A stretch of 44,305 nucleotides of DNA from contig CALWET010000007.1 in the NCBI GenBank assembly GCA_944377385.1, positions 1-44,305 of the forward strand. The letters run 5' to 3'. This document shows, one piece after another, positions 1 through 7,998 of this stretch; within the stretch, counting starts at the first letter, position 1; each line of letters opens with the position of its first letter. The translations under genes and the position numbers were made by a program. The DNA is from an uncultured Lachnospiraceae bacterium. Its GTDB lineage: Bacteria > Bacillota > Clostridia > Lachnospirales > Lachnospiraceae. The notes beneath the pieces were generated by a model. It was not told the origin of the DNA, did no database searches, and was given only the letters and a program-made list of their open reading frames with translations.

Positions 1-383
1 ATATGTACAGCTATGGCATCCTGAGGTATCAGCTCCTCCATCATCTCCGGCCACTCTATAAGACAGACAAAATCACCTGAAAGGTACTCCTCGCAGCCTA
101 TGGCATAGAGCTCGTCCGGATCCTCGATGCGATAGGCATCAAAATGTGCCATTGGCAGCCTTCCGTCTCTGTATTCCTTTATGATGGTAAAGGTAGGGCT
201 CGTGACATCTTCATTTATATCAAGTCCCTTTGCAAAGCCCTTTGCAAACACGGTCTTTCCAGCTCCAAGATCTCCTGATAGAGCATAGACCTCTCCGAGC
301 CTTGCAGATCCTCCGAGCCTTCTTCCAAGCTCAAATGTCTCCTCCTGACTGCTACTTATGAAGCTTTTGTGATCCTGTTCCAT
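1..383 (-). CDS. tsaE: tRNA threonylcarbamoyladenosine biosynthesis ATPase TsaE (partial, 3' end outside window)
   Basis: ATPase partner of TsaB/TsaD in making the t6A modification at A37 of ANN-decoding tRNAs in the cytoplasm. About 127 N-terminal residues are present; the gene runs off the left edge, so the C-terminus is missing. The P-loop is clear (GDLGAGKTVFAKG, about residues 38-50), followed by the family's SPTF motif (TSPTFTIIKEY) and HFDAYRI. The ATG at 381-383 is preceded by GGAGA at a normal distance, which supports this start. It lies downstream of prfB with a hairpin between them, so it may be partly separated from prfB transcription. Family call from motif recognition; high certainty. 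Confidence 0.93.
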   Translation of the reverse strand, partial: MEQDHKSFISSSQEETFELGRRLGGSARLGEVYALSGDLGAGKTVFAKGFAKGLDINEDVTSPTFTIIKEYRDGRLPMAHFDAYRIEDPDELYAIGCEEYLSGDFVCLIEWPEMMEELIPQDAIAVH

Positions 384-397
384 AAATCTCCATATTC

Positions 398-431
398 AAA
401 AGTCGGTGTAATCCGAGATTACACCGCTTTT
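398..431 (-). terminator. Hairpin between prfB and tsaE, probable terminator
   Basis: A perfect 10-bp stem (404-413 with 417-426, loop CGA) is extended by AAAAG/CTTTT with one bulged T. On the minus strand it follows the prfB stop and ends in ACTTTTG, a short U-tract. The T-tract is weak, so read-through into tsaE is plausible. The near-symmetry means it could also act on the plus strand. Confidence 0.5.
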
Positions 432-443
432 ATCTGATCAGCC

Positions 444-1586
444 TTACTCACTGTCACTTACTCTTCTGTCCGGTTTTCCGAGCTTGAGCCACTTGAGATA
501 AGCACTGATAAAATTATCTATGTCTCCGTCCAGGACTGCCTGGGCATTTCCCGTTTCCTCACCGGTCCTGACATCCTTGACCATGGTATAGGGCTGAAGC
601 ACATAGCTCCTGATCTGGCTGCCCCAGGCGATCTCCTTTACATCTCCTCTTATGTCTGAAAGCTTTTCTGCATGGGCCTGCTGCTTGAGCATGTAAAGCT
701 TTGATCTCAGCATCTGCATGGCTTTTTCCCTGTTCTGAAACTGGGATCTCTCCTCCTGGCAGGCAGTGACTATGCCTGTGGGCAAATGTATGAGCCTGAC
801 GGCTGAGGAGGTCTTGTTGATATGCTGACCGCCTGCTCCTGAGGAACGATATACCTCCATCTTTATATCCTTTGGATCTATGTCTACCTCTATGGTATCA
901 TCCAGCTCCGGCATGACATCGCAGGAAACAAAGGAGGTCTGTCTCTTTCCCTGGGCATTGAAGGGAGAGATGCGCACCAGTCTGTGCACTCCTGCCTCGG
1001 ATTTCAAAAGGCCGTATGCATTTTCTCCTTCAACGGTGAAGCTCACTCCTTTTATACCGGCTTCATCGCCCTCCTGATAGTCCATGACCTTGATCTTAAA
1101 GCCGTGCTTATCACACCACCTGGTGTACATACGGTAGAGCATCTCATTGAAGTCCATGGCCTCTGTACCGCCTGCACCTGCGGAAAGAGCCAGTATGGCA
1201 TTGTTTGAATCATATTCACCGGAAAGCAGCTGGGCTGTCCTTTCAGCTTCTATGTCCGCCTTGAGCTTTTTCAGTTCCTCTCCGGTCTCCCGGCAAAGCT
1301 CTTCATCCTCCTCTTCCTGGCCCATTTCTATGAGTGTCTCTATATCCTCATACTGGGATACCAGGCTGTGATAGGTCTCCACAGCGTCCTTGAGGCTTTT
1401 GAGCTCCTTCACGATCTTTGTGGACCTCTGGGCATCATCCCAAAAATCCGGTTCCTCCATCTGCCTTTCCAGCTCGATTATATGATCCTTCTTGGCTTCA
1501 AGATCCAGGGATGCCCTCAGCTCCTCTATGGGCGCCTTGAGTCCCTCAAGCTCTGATTTATATGTTTCATATTCAACTATAGCCAT
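444..1586 (-). CDS. prfB: Peptide chain release factor 2 (RF2)
   Basis: Class-I release factor that recognises UGA/UAA stop codons and triggers peptidyl-tRNA hydrolysis in the ribosome. The 380-residue length fits the family. The stop-codon recognition tripeptide SPF is visible (RISPFNAQGKRQTSF, about residues 206-220), as is the catalytic GGQ (SSGAGGQHINKTS, about 249-261). The ATG start is preceded by GAGGTAGGAA. The reading frame is continuous through the N-terminal region (SLDLEAKKDHI) where many bacteria carry an in-frame TGA and a programmed +1 frameshift, so that autoregulation is absent here. It follows secA by 52 nt, the usual secA-prfB order of Firmicutes. Confidence 0.97.
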   Translation of the reverse strand: MAIVEYETYKSELEGLKAPIEELRASLDLEAKKDHIIELERQMEEPDFWDDAQRSTKIVKELKSLKDAVETYHSLVSQYEDIETLIEMGQEEEDEELCRETGEELKKLKADIEAERTAQLLSGEYDSNNAILALSAGAGGTEAMDFNEMLYRMYTRWCDKHGFKIKVMDYQEGDEAGIKGVSFTVEGENAYGLLKSEAGVHRLVRISPFNAQGKRQTSFVSCDVMPELDDTIEVDIDPKDIKMEVYRSSGAGGQHINKTSSAVRLIHLPTGIVTACQEERSQFQNREKAMQMLRSKLYMLKQQAHAEKLSDIRGDVKEIAWGSQIRSYVLQPYTMVKDVRTGEETGNAQAVLDGDIDNFISAYLKWLKLGKPDRRVSDSE

Positions 1587-1638
1587 TTCCTACCTCATCC
1601 TATTACAGCTGCAGTTCCCAAAGCCGGCTGCAAAAGCC

Positions 1639-4254
1639 TCAGGCAACGGGCTTTGAAAAATCTATCATGTCTCCCGGCTTGAAATTCCTTCCATGGCACT
1701 GCTTGAATTTCTTTCCAGAGCCACAGGGACAGGGATCATTCGGATATATCTTGCGTACCTCTCTCTTCTTTGGAGCAGCCTTTGCCGTATCGTCTCTGTT
1801 GGTACCGGTGATCTTTGCGGCAGGCTCTCTTTCGATCTTCTGCTGGACTTTGATATGATACAGTATCCTGACGGTGTCCTCCTTTATGGCTGCCGTCATG
1901 TCATCGAACATCTCATAGCCTTCGGTCTTGTACTCAACCAAAGGATCCTTCTGCCCAAAGGCCACAAGGCCTATGCCCTCTCTGAGCTGAGTCATGTCAT
2001 CGATATGGCTCATCCATTTGTTGTCTATCACCCGGAGCAGTATGACTCTCTCTATCTCCCTCATCTGCTCTGCCTCAGGAAACTCGGCCTCTTTTTCCTC
2101 ATAAAGCTTTATGGCCTGGGACTTGAGCATCTGTCTGAGCTCGTCCTTCTTCATGGAAGCAAACTGCTCCCTTGTAAGCTGAAGAGGTCTTAGAGGGATG
2201 ACGGGAAGCAGCAGATTATTCAAAGACTGCATGTCCCAGTCAGCCGGCAGGGCATCATCGGCTATGCTCATATCCACAGCATTATCCACTATATCCTGGA
2301 TGTACTTGATGATGACATCACGCATGTTGACACCATCCAGCACCTTTTTTCTCTCCTGATATACTATGTCTCTCTGCTCGTTATTTACTTCGTCATATTT
2401 CAGCAGCTGCTCTCTGATGCCGAAGTTATTGCTCTCTATCTTTTTCTGAGCATTCTCTATGGCCTTGGTCAGCATCTTGTGGTGTATCTCCTCACCCTCC
2501 TGCACGCCAAGCCTGTTGAACATATTCATAAGGTTATCCGCACCGAAAAGCCTCAGGAGATCATCCTCAAGTGAAAGGTAGAACTTGGATTCACCGGGAT
2601 CCCCCTGACGTCCGGAACGTCCCCTCAGCTGATTGTCTATACGTCTTGATTCGTGGCGCTCAGTACCTACTATCCTGAGTCCGCCCGCTGCTCTGGCCTC
2701 TTCATCCAGCTTTATGTCCGTACCACGTCCTGCCATGTTGGTAGCTATGGTGACTGCTCCATGTCTGCCTGCCTGAGCAACGATCTCTGCCTCAAGCTCG
2801 TGGAATTTTGCATTCAGCACCTTATGAGGTATGCCCCTCTTGTTGAGCATGCGGGACAAAAGCTCAGAGGTCTCTATGGTGATAGTTCCTACCAGAACGG
2901 GCTGGCCCTTTTTATGAGCCTCCTCCACGGAATCACAGACTGCCTTGAATTTTTCCACCTTTGTTTTGAAAACACTGTCCTCATGATCCTTACGTATCAC
3001 CGGTACATTGGTTGGGATCACGATTACATCCATGGAATAAATGCTGCGGAACTCGTTTTCCTCTGTCTGAGCAGTACCTGTCATTCCGGCCTTCTTTTCA
3101 AATTTATTGAAAAAGTTCTGGAAGGTTATGGTCGCCAGCGTCCTGCTTTCCCGCTTGACATTTACATGCTCCTTGGCCTCTATGGCCTGATGCAGTCCGT
3201 CAGAATAACGCCTTCCCGGCATTATACGGCCGGTGAACTCGTCAACTATCAGTACCTCATCGTCCTTGACCACGTAATCCCTGTCTCTGAACATGGTATT
3301 ATTGGCCCTGAGGGCAAGTATGATATTATGCTGTATCTCCAGGTTCTCCGGATCCGCAAGGTTATCGATATGGAAGAACTGCTCCACCTTTTCCACACCC
3401 TGCTCAGTAAGGCTGACGGTCTTTTCCTTTTCGTCTACGATAAAGTCCCCGGTCTCCTCGATCTCCTCGCCCATAAGAGCATTGAACTTTGAAAACTCCG
3501 CTGAGGCCTCGCCTCTCTGCATCTGCTTTGCAAGCACGTCACACATCTCATATAGCTTCGTGCTCTTTCCTGACTGACCGGAAATGATCAGAGGTGTCCT
3601 GGCCTCATCTATGAGCACTGAATCCACCTCATCTATGATGCAGTAGGCCAGATCCCTGAGTACCAGCTGCTCCTTATATATGGCCATATTGTCACGAAGA
3701 TAATCAAAGCCCAGCTCATTGTTCGTGACATAGGTTATATCCTTTGCATACTGCGCCTTGCGTTCAGCATTATCCATGGAGTTAAGGACCACACCAACTG
3801 AAAGCCCAAGAAATTCATGGACTTTTCCCATCCATTCCGCATCACGCTTTGCCAGATAGTCATTGACCGTAACGATATGTACTCCCCTGCCAGTAAGGGC
3901 ATTGAGGTAGGCAGGACAGGTAGATACCAATGTCTTTCCCTCTCCGGTCTTCATCTCGGCAATACGTCCCTGGTGAAGCACTATGCCGCCTATGAGCTGC
4001 ACTCTGAAATGCCTCATCCCAAGCACCCTCGAGGATGCCTCCCGTACTGTGGCAAAGGCCTCGGGAAGTATGTCGTCAAGGCTCTCTCCCTGGCTCAGAC
4101 GACGGCGAAAGAGCACGGTCTGATTCCTGAGCTCTTCATCGCTCATGGCTGCCATGGTATCAGACAGCGCTTCTATCCTGTCCACTATGGGATATATCTG
4201 CTTCAGTTCCCTGTCACTATGAGTACCGAATATCTTTTCTACAAAACTTGCCAT
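1639..4254 (-). CDS. secA: Preprotein translocase ATPase SecA
   Basis: Motor ATPase that drives unfolded preproteins through the SecYEG channel. At 871 residues it is a typical full-length SecA. It shows Walker A ([11 protein letters not shown], about residues 101-111), DEAD-type Walker B ([18 protein letters not shown], about 207-224), the TGTA motif, a helicase-like second nucleotide-binding fold ([21 protein letters not shown]), and a C-terminal zinc-binding SEC-C tail ([14 protein letters not shown]) that contacts phospholipid and SecB-like partners. It lies upstream of prfB in the same direction. A good sigma-A promoter is found 68 nt upstream of the start. Confidence 0.98.
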   Translation of the reverse strand: MASFVEKIFGTHSDRELKQIYPIVDRIEALSDTMAAMSDEELRNQTVLFRRRLSQGESLDDILPEAFATVREASSRVLGMRHFRVQLIGGIVLHQGRIAEMKTGEGKTLVSTCPAYLNALTGRGVHIVTVNDYLAKRDAEWMGKVHEFLGLSVGVVLNSMDNAERKAQYAKDITYVTNNELGFDYLRDNMAIYKEQLVLRDLAYCIIDEVDSVLIDEARTPLIISGQSGKSTKLYEMCDVLAKQMQRGEASAEFSKFNALMGEEIEETGDFIVDEKEKTVSLTEQGVEKVEQFFHIDNLADPENLEIQHNIILALRANNTMFRDRDYVVKDDEVLIVDEFTGRIMPGRRYSDGLHQAIEAKEHVNVKRESRTLATITFQNFFNKFEKKAGMTGTAQTEENEFRSIYSMDVIVIPTNVPVIRKDHEDSVFKTKVEKFKAVCDSVEEAHKKGQPVLVGTITIETSELLSRMLNKRGIPHKVLNAKFHELEAEIVAQAGRHGAVTIATNMAGRGTDIKLDEEARAAGGLRIVGTERHESRRIDNQLRGRSGRQGDPGESKFYLSLEDDLLRLFGADNLMNMFNRLGVQEGEEIHHKMLTKAIENAQKKIESNNFGIREQLLKYDEVNNEQRDIVYQERKKVLDGVNMRDVIIKYIQDIVDNAVDMSIADDALPADWDMQSLNNLLLPVIPLRPLQLTREQFASMKKDELRQMLKSQAIKLYEEKEAEFPEAEQMREIERVILLRVIDNKWMSHIDDMTQLREGIGLVAFGQKDPLVEYKTEGYEMFDDMTAAIKEDTVRILYHIKVQQKIEREPAAKITGTNRDDTAKAAPKKREVRKIYPNDPCPCGSGKKFKQCHGRNFKPGDMIDFSKPVA

Positions 4255-4321
4255 TATTTAAAAACTCCCGATCAATGACTCTTGAAAACTCTTTTGTTTT
4301 TAAGCATAAAATAACTTATAT

Positions 4322-4350
4322 ATCTTAACACCATATAATTTATTAGGCAA
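4322..4350 (-). promoter_or_regulatory. Predicted sigma-A promoter for secA-prfB
   Basis: Minus strand: -35 TTGCCT (4345-4350), 17-nt spacer, -10 TAAGAT (4322-4327) preceded by TG as an extended -10. The expected start site is about 60 nt upstream of the secA ATG. It was found by eye only; the spacing and the extended -10 make it plausible. Confidence 0.6.
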
Positions 4351-4484
4351 GTTCAGCGTGCAAATTTAGAAAGTTTTTACTTTTTACCCCGGACCCGCCA
4401 AAAAAGCAGCTAAGATACTGCCCATGTCCCCTGTTAAGCTGCACAAAATTTATATAATTTTTAAATCATTTTTAGTATAAACAG

Positions 4485-4513
4485 TCGAAAATATCCATAA
4501 ATTATGCTATACT
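4485..4513 (+). promoter_or_regulatory. Predicted sigma-A promoter for hpf
   Basis: Plus strand: -35-like TCGAAA (4485-4490), 17-nt spacer, extended -10 TGCTATACT with the hexamer TATACT at 4508-4513. This places transcription initiation about 44 nt before the chosen hpf ATG. A sigma-B or sigma-H type promoter was not apparent. Confidence 0.55.
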
Positions 4514-4563
4514 TTATTCAGAGCTTCATAAGCTCATATCCTAAATGGAAGGGAAGTGATTTG

Positions 4564-5091
4564 ATGAAATTTACGATCACGGGACGCAACATAGCAGTAA
4601 CCGACAGGCTCAAAGCCCAGGTGGAAAAAAAGCTCGGGAAATTATCCAAGTTTTTCACGCCTGATACCACCGCTCTGGTCACACTGTCCGTTCAGAAGGA
4701 TATGCAGACCATAGAGGTCACGATTCCGGTAAAGGGCTCACTTATCAGGGCTGAGGAAAGCTCAAATGATATGTATGTATCCATAGACCTTGTGGAGGAG
4801 ATCATAGAGCGTCAGATACGCCGCCATCGCAAAAAGCTCATCGATCGTACCCAGCATGCAGATTCCTTTTCTTCGATCTTTGCGGAGGAGGAGCTCCCTG
4901 ATGAGGAAGCAGAGATCAAGATCGTAAAGATCAAAAAGTTTGATTTCAAGCCCATGGATCCTGAAGAAGCCTGCCTTCAGATGGAGCTTCTGGGCCATAA
5001 CTTCTTTGTATTCAAAAATGCTGAAAACGACGAGACCTGTGTAGTATATAAGAGAAAGGGCGATACCTACGGGCTCATTGAACCCGAATGA
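4564..5091 (+). CDS. hpf: Ribosome hibernation promoting factor, long form
   Basis: Binds the small-subunit decoding region and dimerises ribosomes into inactive 100S particles in stationary phase. The ATG at 4564 is chosen because AGGGAAG lies 7 nt upstream and the conserved start MKFTITGRNI follows; the open frame extends further upstream to 4504 but overlaps the promoter. The 175-residue product has the N-terminal sigma-54 modulation/S30AE domain (about 1-95), an acidic linker (EEELPDEEAEI), and the C-terminal dimerisation domain of long HPF (KKFDFKPMDPEEAC ... YKRKGDTYGLIEPE). Unlike the common hpf-secA-prfB arrangement it is transcribed away from secA. Confidence 0.95.
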   Translation: MKFTITGRNIAVTDRLKAQVEKKLGKLSKFFTPDTTALVTLSVQKDMQTIEVTIPVKGSLIRAEESSNDMYVSIDLVEEIIERQIRRHRKKLIDRTQHADSFSSIFAEEELPDEEAEIKIVKIKKFDFKPMDPEEACLQMELLGHNFFVFKNAENDETCVVYKRKGDTYGLIEPE

Positions 5092-5097
5092 TCGGCC

Positions 5098-5145
5098 CCG
5101 GCATAATGGCCTAGGCTTTCCAAAGGCTGTCTGTCCTTATGCCGG
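5098..5145 (+). repeat. Inverted repeat just downstream of hpf
   Basis: CCGGCATAA (5098-5106) pairs perfectly with TTATGCCGG (5137-5145), with further pairing possible in the loop. No T-tract follows, so it is not a canonical terminator. It may protect the hpf mRNA 3' end or assist the terminator that follows. Confidence 0.45.
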
Positions 5146-5165
5146 ATCTGTAAGCTGAATACCAA

Positions 5166-5215
5166 AGAGCCGCATCCCAAGGGCACGAAAGGCCCGGGCT
5201 GCGGCTCTGTTCTTT
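5166..5215 (+). terminator. Terminator between convergent hpf and the NlpC/P60 gene
   Basis: A 9-bp perfect stem AGAGCCGCA / TGCGGCTCT (5166-5174 with 5200-5208) is extended inside by G+C pairs and followed by GTTCTTT on plus. It lies between convergent genes and probably ends hpf transcription; on minus the following sequence is only weakly T-rich. Confidence 0.65.
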
Positions 5216-5780
5216 ATAAAAATGTCCCTATCTTTACCGGTGTGCGGTAGTTGATCCTGCTTATGGTTATCCCTGTCCTCTCATTGGAAGCGTGTACTAT
5301 CTGACCCTCTCCAATATATATTGCCACATGATCTATCCTTCCTCCCGAAGAATAGAATACCAGATCTCCGGGCCGTATCTCATTCATGCCTATGCTTCTT
5401 GAGGCTGCAGCCTGGGTCCTGCTGTCCCTGCCTGTATTTATGCCGAAATGCTGAAAGATCTTCATTACATAGCCGGAGCAGTCCACTCCTCCGGTAAGCG
5501 ATGTACCGCCATAACGATATCTTCCGCCAACAAACTGCTTTGCATAGGCTACTATCTGCTGCCTGAGACTGCTGTCCATCAGCTCTGAATATATGGCTGC
5601 GGCATTTTCTTCCTCCTTCAGCACGTCCATGGTCCCATCCACTGATCTGCCAACGGCCTCAGCCACTGACATGGTCTCCGACACCTGCGTAAGCTCCTCC
5701 TCTGATGCAAACGCATTAAACGAAAAGAGCAGTGAAGCCGCAAATACAATAACAGAAGTTTTTATGATTCCTGAACTCAA
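5214..5780 (-). CDS. Secreted NlpC/P60 family peptidoglycan hydrolase
   Basis: Predicted extracytoplasmic gamma-D-glutamyl-diamino-acid endopeptidase cutting peptidoglycan stems. The 188-residue product starts with a Sec signal peptide (IIKTSVIVFAASLLFSFNAFA, cleavage after about residue 25), then a short linker, then the NlpC/P60 domain (about 72-188). The catalytic Cys is in VDCSGYV, the His in DHVAIYIG and the third polar residue in VHASNE. No SH3 or LysM wall-binding domain is present, so it is a minimal enzyme. The start is TTG (5778-5780) backed by GGAGG 9 nt upstream; no ATG fits. A terminator-like hairpin lies directly before its ribosome binding site. Confidence 0.9.
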   Translation of the reverse strand: MSSGIIKTSVIVFAASLLFSFNAFASEEELTQVSETMSVAEAVGRSVDGTMDVLKEEENAAAIYSELMDSSLRQQIVAYAKQFVGGRYRYGGTSLTGGVDCSGYVMKIFQHFGINTGRDSRTQAAASRSIGMNEIRPGDLVFYSSGGRIDHVAIYIGEGQIVHASNERTGITISRINYRTPVKIGTFL

Positions 5781-5792
5781 TAAACTATACCT

Positions 5793-5823
5793 CCAAAAAA
5801 GCTCACAGCCAAAGCCGTGAGCT
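5793..5823 (-). terminator. Terminator-like hairpin immediately upstream of the NlpC/P60 ribosome binding site
   Basis: On minus, AGCTCAC...GTGAGCT (7 bp, extended by a G-U and two G-C pairs around a TTTG loop) is followed by TTTTTT and then GGAGG. It either ends the transcript from the SDR gene (stop at 5929) or acts as an attenuator in the leader of the hydrolase gene. Confidence 0.65.
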
Positions 5824-5928
5824 ATAGTCTAACACAGGAATTTATAAACTTTGTTTCTTTTTAGTTCATTTTTTTCTTACGATACATCCTTTTCTGCTAC
5901 ATAAAATCCACAAAAAACCGTAAGAAGT

Positions 5929-6681
5929 TCAGATCCACGCCCCATCAAGCCTGATGATCTGTCCTGTAAGATATGGTGCAGATTCACACAGACAGGCACA
6001 AAGCTCTGCAGCTTCCCTTGCAGTCCCAAATCTGCCTATGGGTATCTCTTCTTCAAGCTGCCTCCGTTCAGTCTCGTCAAGCTGTGCGTTCATTTTCGTA
6101 TCAATGACCCCAAGACTGATCCCATTTACCTGTATTCCGCTGGGAGCCAGCTCCTTTGCAAGGGCTCTGGTAAAGGCATTGACCGCTCCCTTTGAGGCAG
6201 AATATGCCACCTCCATGGAAGCCCCAACCTCTCCCCATACTGAGGATATGTTCACTATATGTCCCTTTTTATTTTTCAGCATCCTTGGCACGGCTCGTTT
6301 GCATATATTAAAGACACCTGTGACATTGGTCCTGATAATATGCTCAAAGTCCTCGTCCTTCATGTCCTGTAAAAGCCCTATGTAGGACATAGCGGCATTG
6401 TTCACAGCCAAAATCTCAGTTTCAGCTGAGCAGACCTCGTCCACCCTTTTGAATATGGCCTCGGCCGTCCCCGGATCTCCTATATCTCCGGGCACCTCAT
6501 ATACAGGCACTCCATATCCAAGCAGAAGCTCTCTGGCATCAAGCAGCTCCTGCTGATTCCTGGAATTTATTATCAGCCCGCAGCCACGTACTGCAAGCTC
6601 CTCCGCTATGGCCCGTCCTATGCCTCTGCTTGCTCCCGTTATGACAGCCAGTCTCTCCACGGCCTGATGCTCCTTTTCCAT
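5929..6681 (-). CDS. Short-chain dehydrogenase/reductase, FabG/YmfI-like
   Basis: Rossmann-fold NAD(P)H oxidoreductase of 250 residues. Visible are the cofactor glycine motif TGASRGIG (about 15-22), NNAA (about 93-96), and the Ser-Tyr-Lys catalytic set (NISS..., then YSASK about 160-164). The stretch SSVWGEVGASMEVAYSASKGAVNAFTRALAKE resembles, as I recall it, B. subtilis YmfI, the reductase that finishes EF-P 5-aminopentanol modification. A fatty-acid FabG role is the alternative; there are no fab or efp genes alongside to decide. It lies 24 nt downstream of the AAA ATPase gene, with GGAGG 11 nt before the ATG. Confidence 0.85.
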   Translation of the reverse strand: MEKEHQAVERLAVITGASRGIGRAIAEELAVRGCGLIINSRNQQELLDARELLLGYGVPVYEVPGDIGDPGTAEAIFKRVDEVCSAETEILAVNNAAMSYIGLLQDMKDEDFEHIIRTNVTGVFNICKRAVPRMLKNKKGHIVNISSVWGEVGASMEVAYSASKGAVNAFTRALAKELAPSGIQVNGISLGVIDTKMNAQLDETERRQLEEEIPIGRFGTAREAAELCACLCESAPYLTGQIIRLDGAWI

Positions 6682-6705
6682 GATAAATAAAGCCTCCGCG
6701 AAAGA

Positions 6706-7914
6706 TCATCCCTGCATCAGGAATTTGATCAGAGGAAAGTTTATGATGCCCCCCTTGTTTACCTTTGTCTCCTCATCCATGGAGAGGACCATTTTGAAAT
6801 AATTGTCCTTGATCTTGATCAGCGGATTAAATTCTCTCTTTATGGCCTCGTTGCTGTTCAAAAACTCGCAGCAGTTCAGATATGTGCGATCCTCTGACTT
6901 TACTGCCATAAAATCCACCTGATAGCGTCCCTGCTTTCCAACGTATACCTTAAAGCCTCTGGACAGCAGCTCGGTGTGAAGGATGTTTTCCATGGCGTTG
7001 CGCACAGAAGCCTCATCCCCTCCCATGACAGCATTCCTGAGAGCTATGTCGCATACATAATACTTTTCCTGGGTCTCCAGCTCCTTGTCATTCTTTATAT
7101 CATATCTTGGCATCCTGTACACAAGCCCTGATCCCACCAGTGCCTCCAGCACTGAATATACGGTATCCACGGAAATGGTTATCCCCTGATCCTTGATATG
7201 ATCCCTGAGTGCCTTTGGAGAATAGACCTCGCCAAGGCTTGACATGATATAGGAAACTATCTTGTCGATATGGGATATATCCCTGAGCCTGTTGCACTGC
7301 ACCACATCCTTGAGTACGATGTTTCCGCAGGTATCCTTGAGCCAGGCTCCTGCCGCAGCCTCATCCATATCATATACGGCCGGAAAAGCTCCTCTTTTAA
7401 GATATATGGAAAACAGCTCCTCAGGACTAAGTTCCTGAAGCTCCTCTTTCTGCTGGGCAAGCTGAATGAATTCGCTGAATATGAGGGGATATACCTCGAT
7501 CCTTATATATCTGTAGCCAAGATCCCTCTGAAAGCCCTCATAGAATATGGAGGAATTGGATGCAGACACATATATATCACAGTCAAACAGATTCATAAGC
7601 TCTGAGCAGACTCTGCCCCATCCCTCTATGCCCTGTATCTCATCAAGGAATATATAGCAGTGCCCTGCCGCACCATTTATAAACTCAAGCAGCATTTCTC
7701 TCAGCTCCTGCGCTGAATTGAAATAGCTGTATATCAGGCTTTCAAAATTCAGATATACTATATTGTCCTCAGAGACTCCGCTTTCCAGCAGCTCATCCAT
7801 AAACTGCCTGAATATCGTCGTTTTTCCGCAGCGTCTCACTCCGGTCATGATCTTGCATACGTCTCTGCCCGTATACATTTCCAGCTTTTTCAGATACAGA
7901 TCCCGTTTGAGCAT
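6706..7914 (-). CDS. AAA_14/DUF4143 family ATP-binding protein
   Basis: Stand-alone ATPase of about 402 residues of a family common in anaerobes whose function is not established. It has Walker A (TGVRRCGKTTI, about 23-33), Walker B/DEIQ (CYIFLDEIQG, about 88-97), a winged-helix-like middle region, and the C-terminal DUF4143 domain, which resembles a PD-(D/E)XK nuclease fold (YQVDFMAVKSED ... CCEFL). The open frame extends to 7932, but the ATG at 7912-7914 is better because AGGGGGA precedes it closely. It has its own predicted promoter, so it need not be co-transcribed with the GNAT-Maf gene upstream. Confidence 0.88.
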   Translation of the reverse strand: MLKRDLYLKKLEMYTGRDVCKIMTGVRRCGKTTIFRQFMDELLESGVSEDNIVYLNFESLIYSYFNSAQELREMLLEFINGAAGHCYIFLDEIQGIEGWGRVCSELMNLFDCDIYVSASNSSIFYEGFQRDLGYRYIRIEVYPLIFSEFIQLAQQKEELQELSPEELFSIYLKRGAFPAVYDMDEAAAGAWLKDTCGNIVLKDVVQCNRLRDISHIDKIVSYIMSSLGEVYSPKALRDHIKDQGITISVDTVYSVLEALVGSGLVYRMPRYDIKNDKELETQEKYYVCDIALRNAVMGGDEASVRNAMENILHTELLSRGFKVYVGKQGRYQVDFMAVKSEDRTYLNCCEFLNSNEAIKREFNPLIKIKDNYFKMVLSMDEETKVNKGGIINFPLIKFLMQG

Positions 7915-7953
7915 ATTTCCCCCTTTATCCATGACTGACTTTAGTTTATTTAT

Positions 7954-7982
7954 ATATTATTACCTGAGGGATAAATTGTCTA
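7954..7982 (-). promoter_or_regulatory. Predicted promoter for the AAA_14/DUF4143 gene
   Basis: Minus strand: -35 TAGACA (7977-7982), 17-nt spacer, -10 TAATAT (7954-7959), about 40 nt upstream of the chosen start. The -35 is five of six to consensus and the -10 four of six. Confidence 0.5.
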
Positions 7983-7998
7983 TATTTTTTAGCTTATA

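Larger units (their letters stand above)
4255..4563. other. Divergent intergenic region between secA and hpf
   Basis: The region is AT-rich and 309 nt long. It holds the secA promoter on minus and the hpf promoter on plus. Between them (about 4378-4440) is a more G+C-rich stretch with a weak GCAGCT/AGCTGC inverted repeat but no T-tract. No coding sequence or RNA gene is recognised. Confidence 0.6.

Noticed and set aside
2653..3492. 279-codon open frame on plus inside secA
   Set aside because: It is antisense to a conserved secA region with no ribosome binding site or recognisable domain; a shadow of codon bias.
4378..4440. Structured RNA or small gene between the secA and hpf promoters
   Set aside because: Only a 6-bp inverted repeat with a large loop, no T-tract and no promoter of its own were found.
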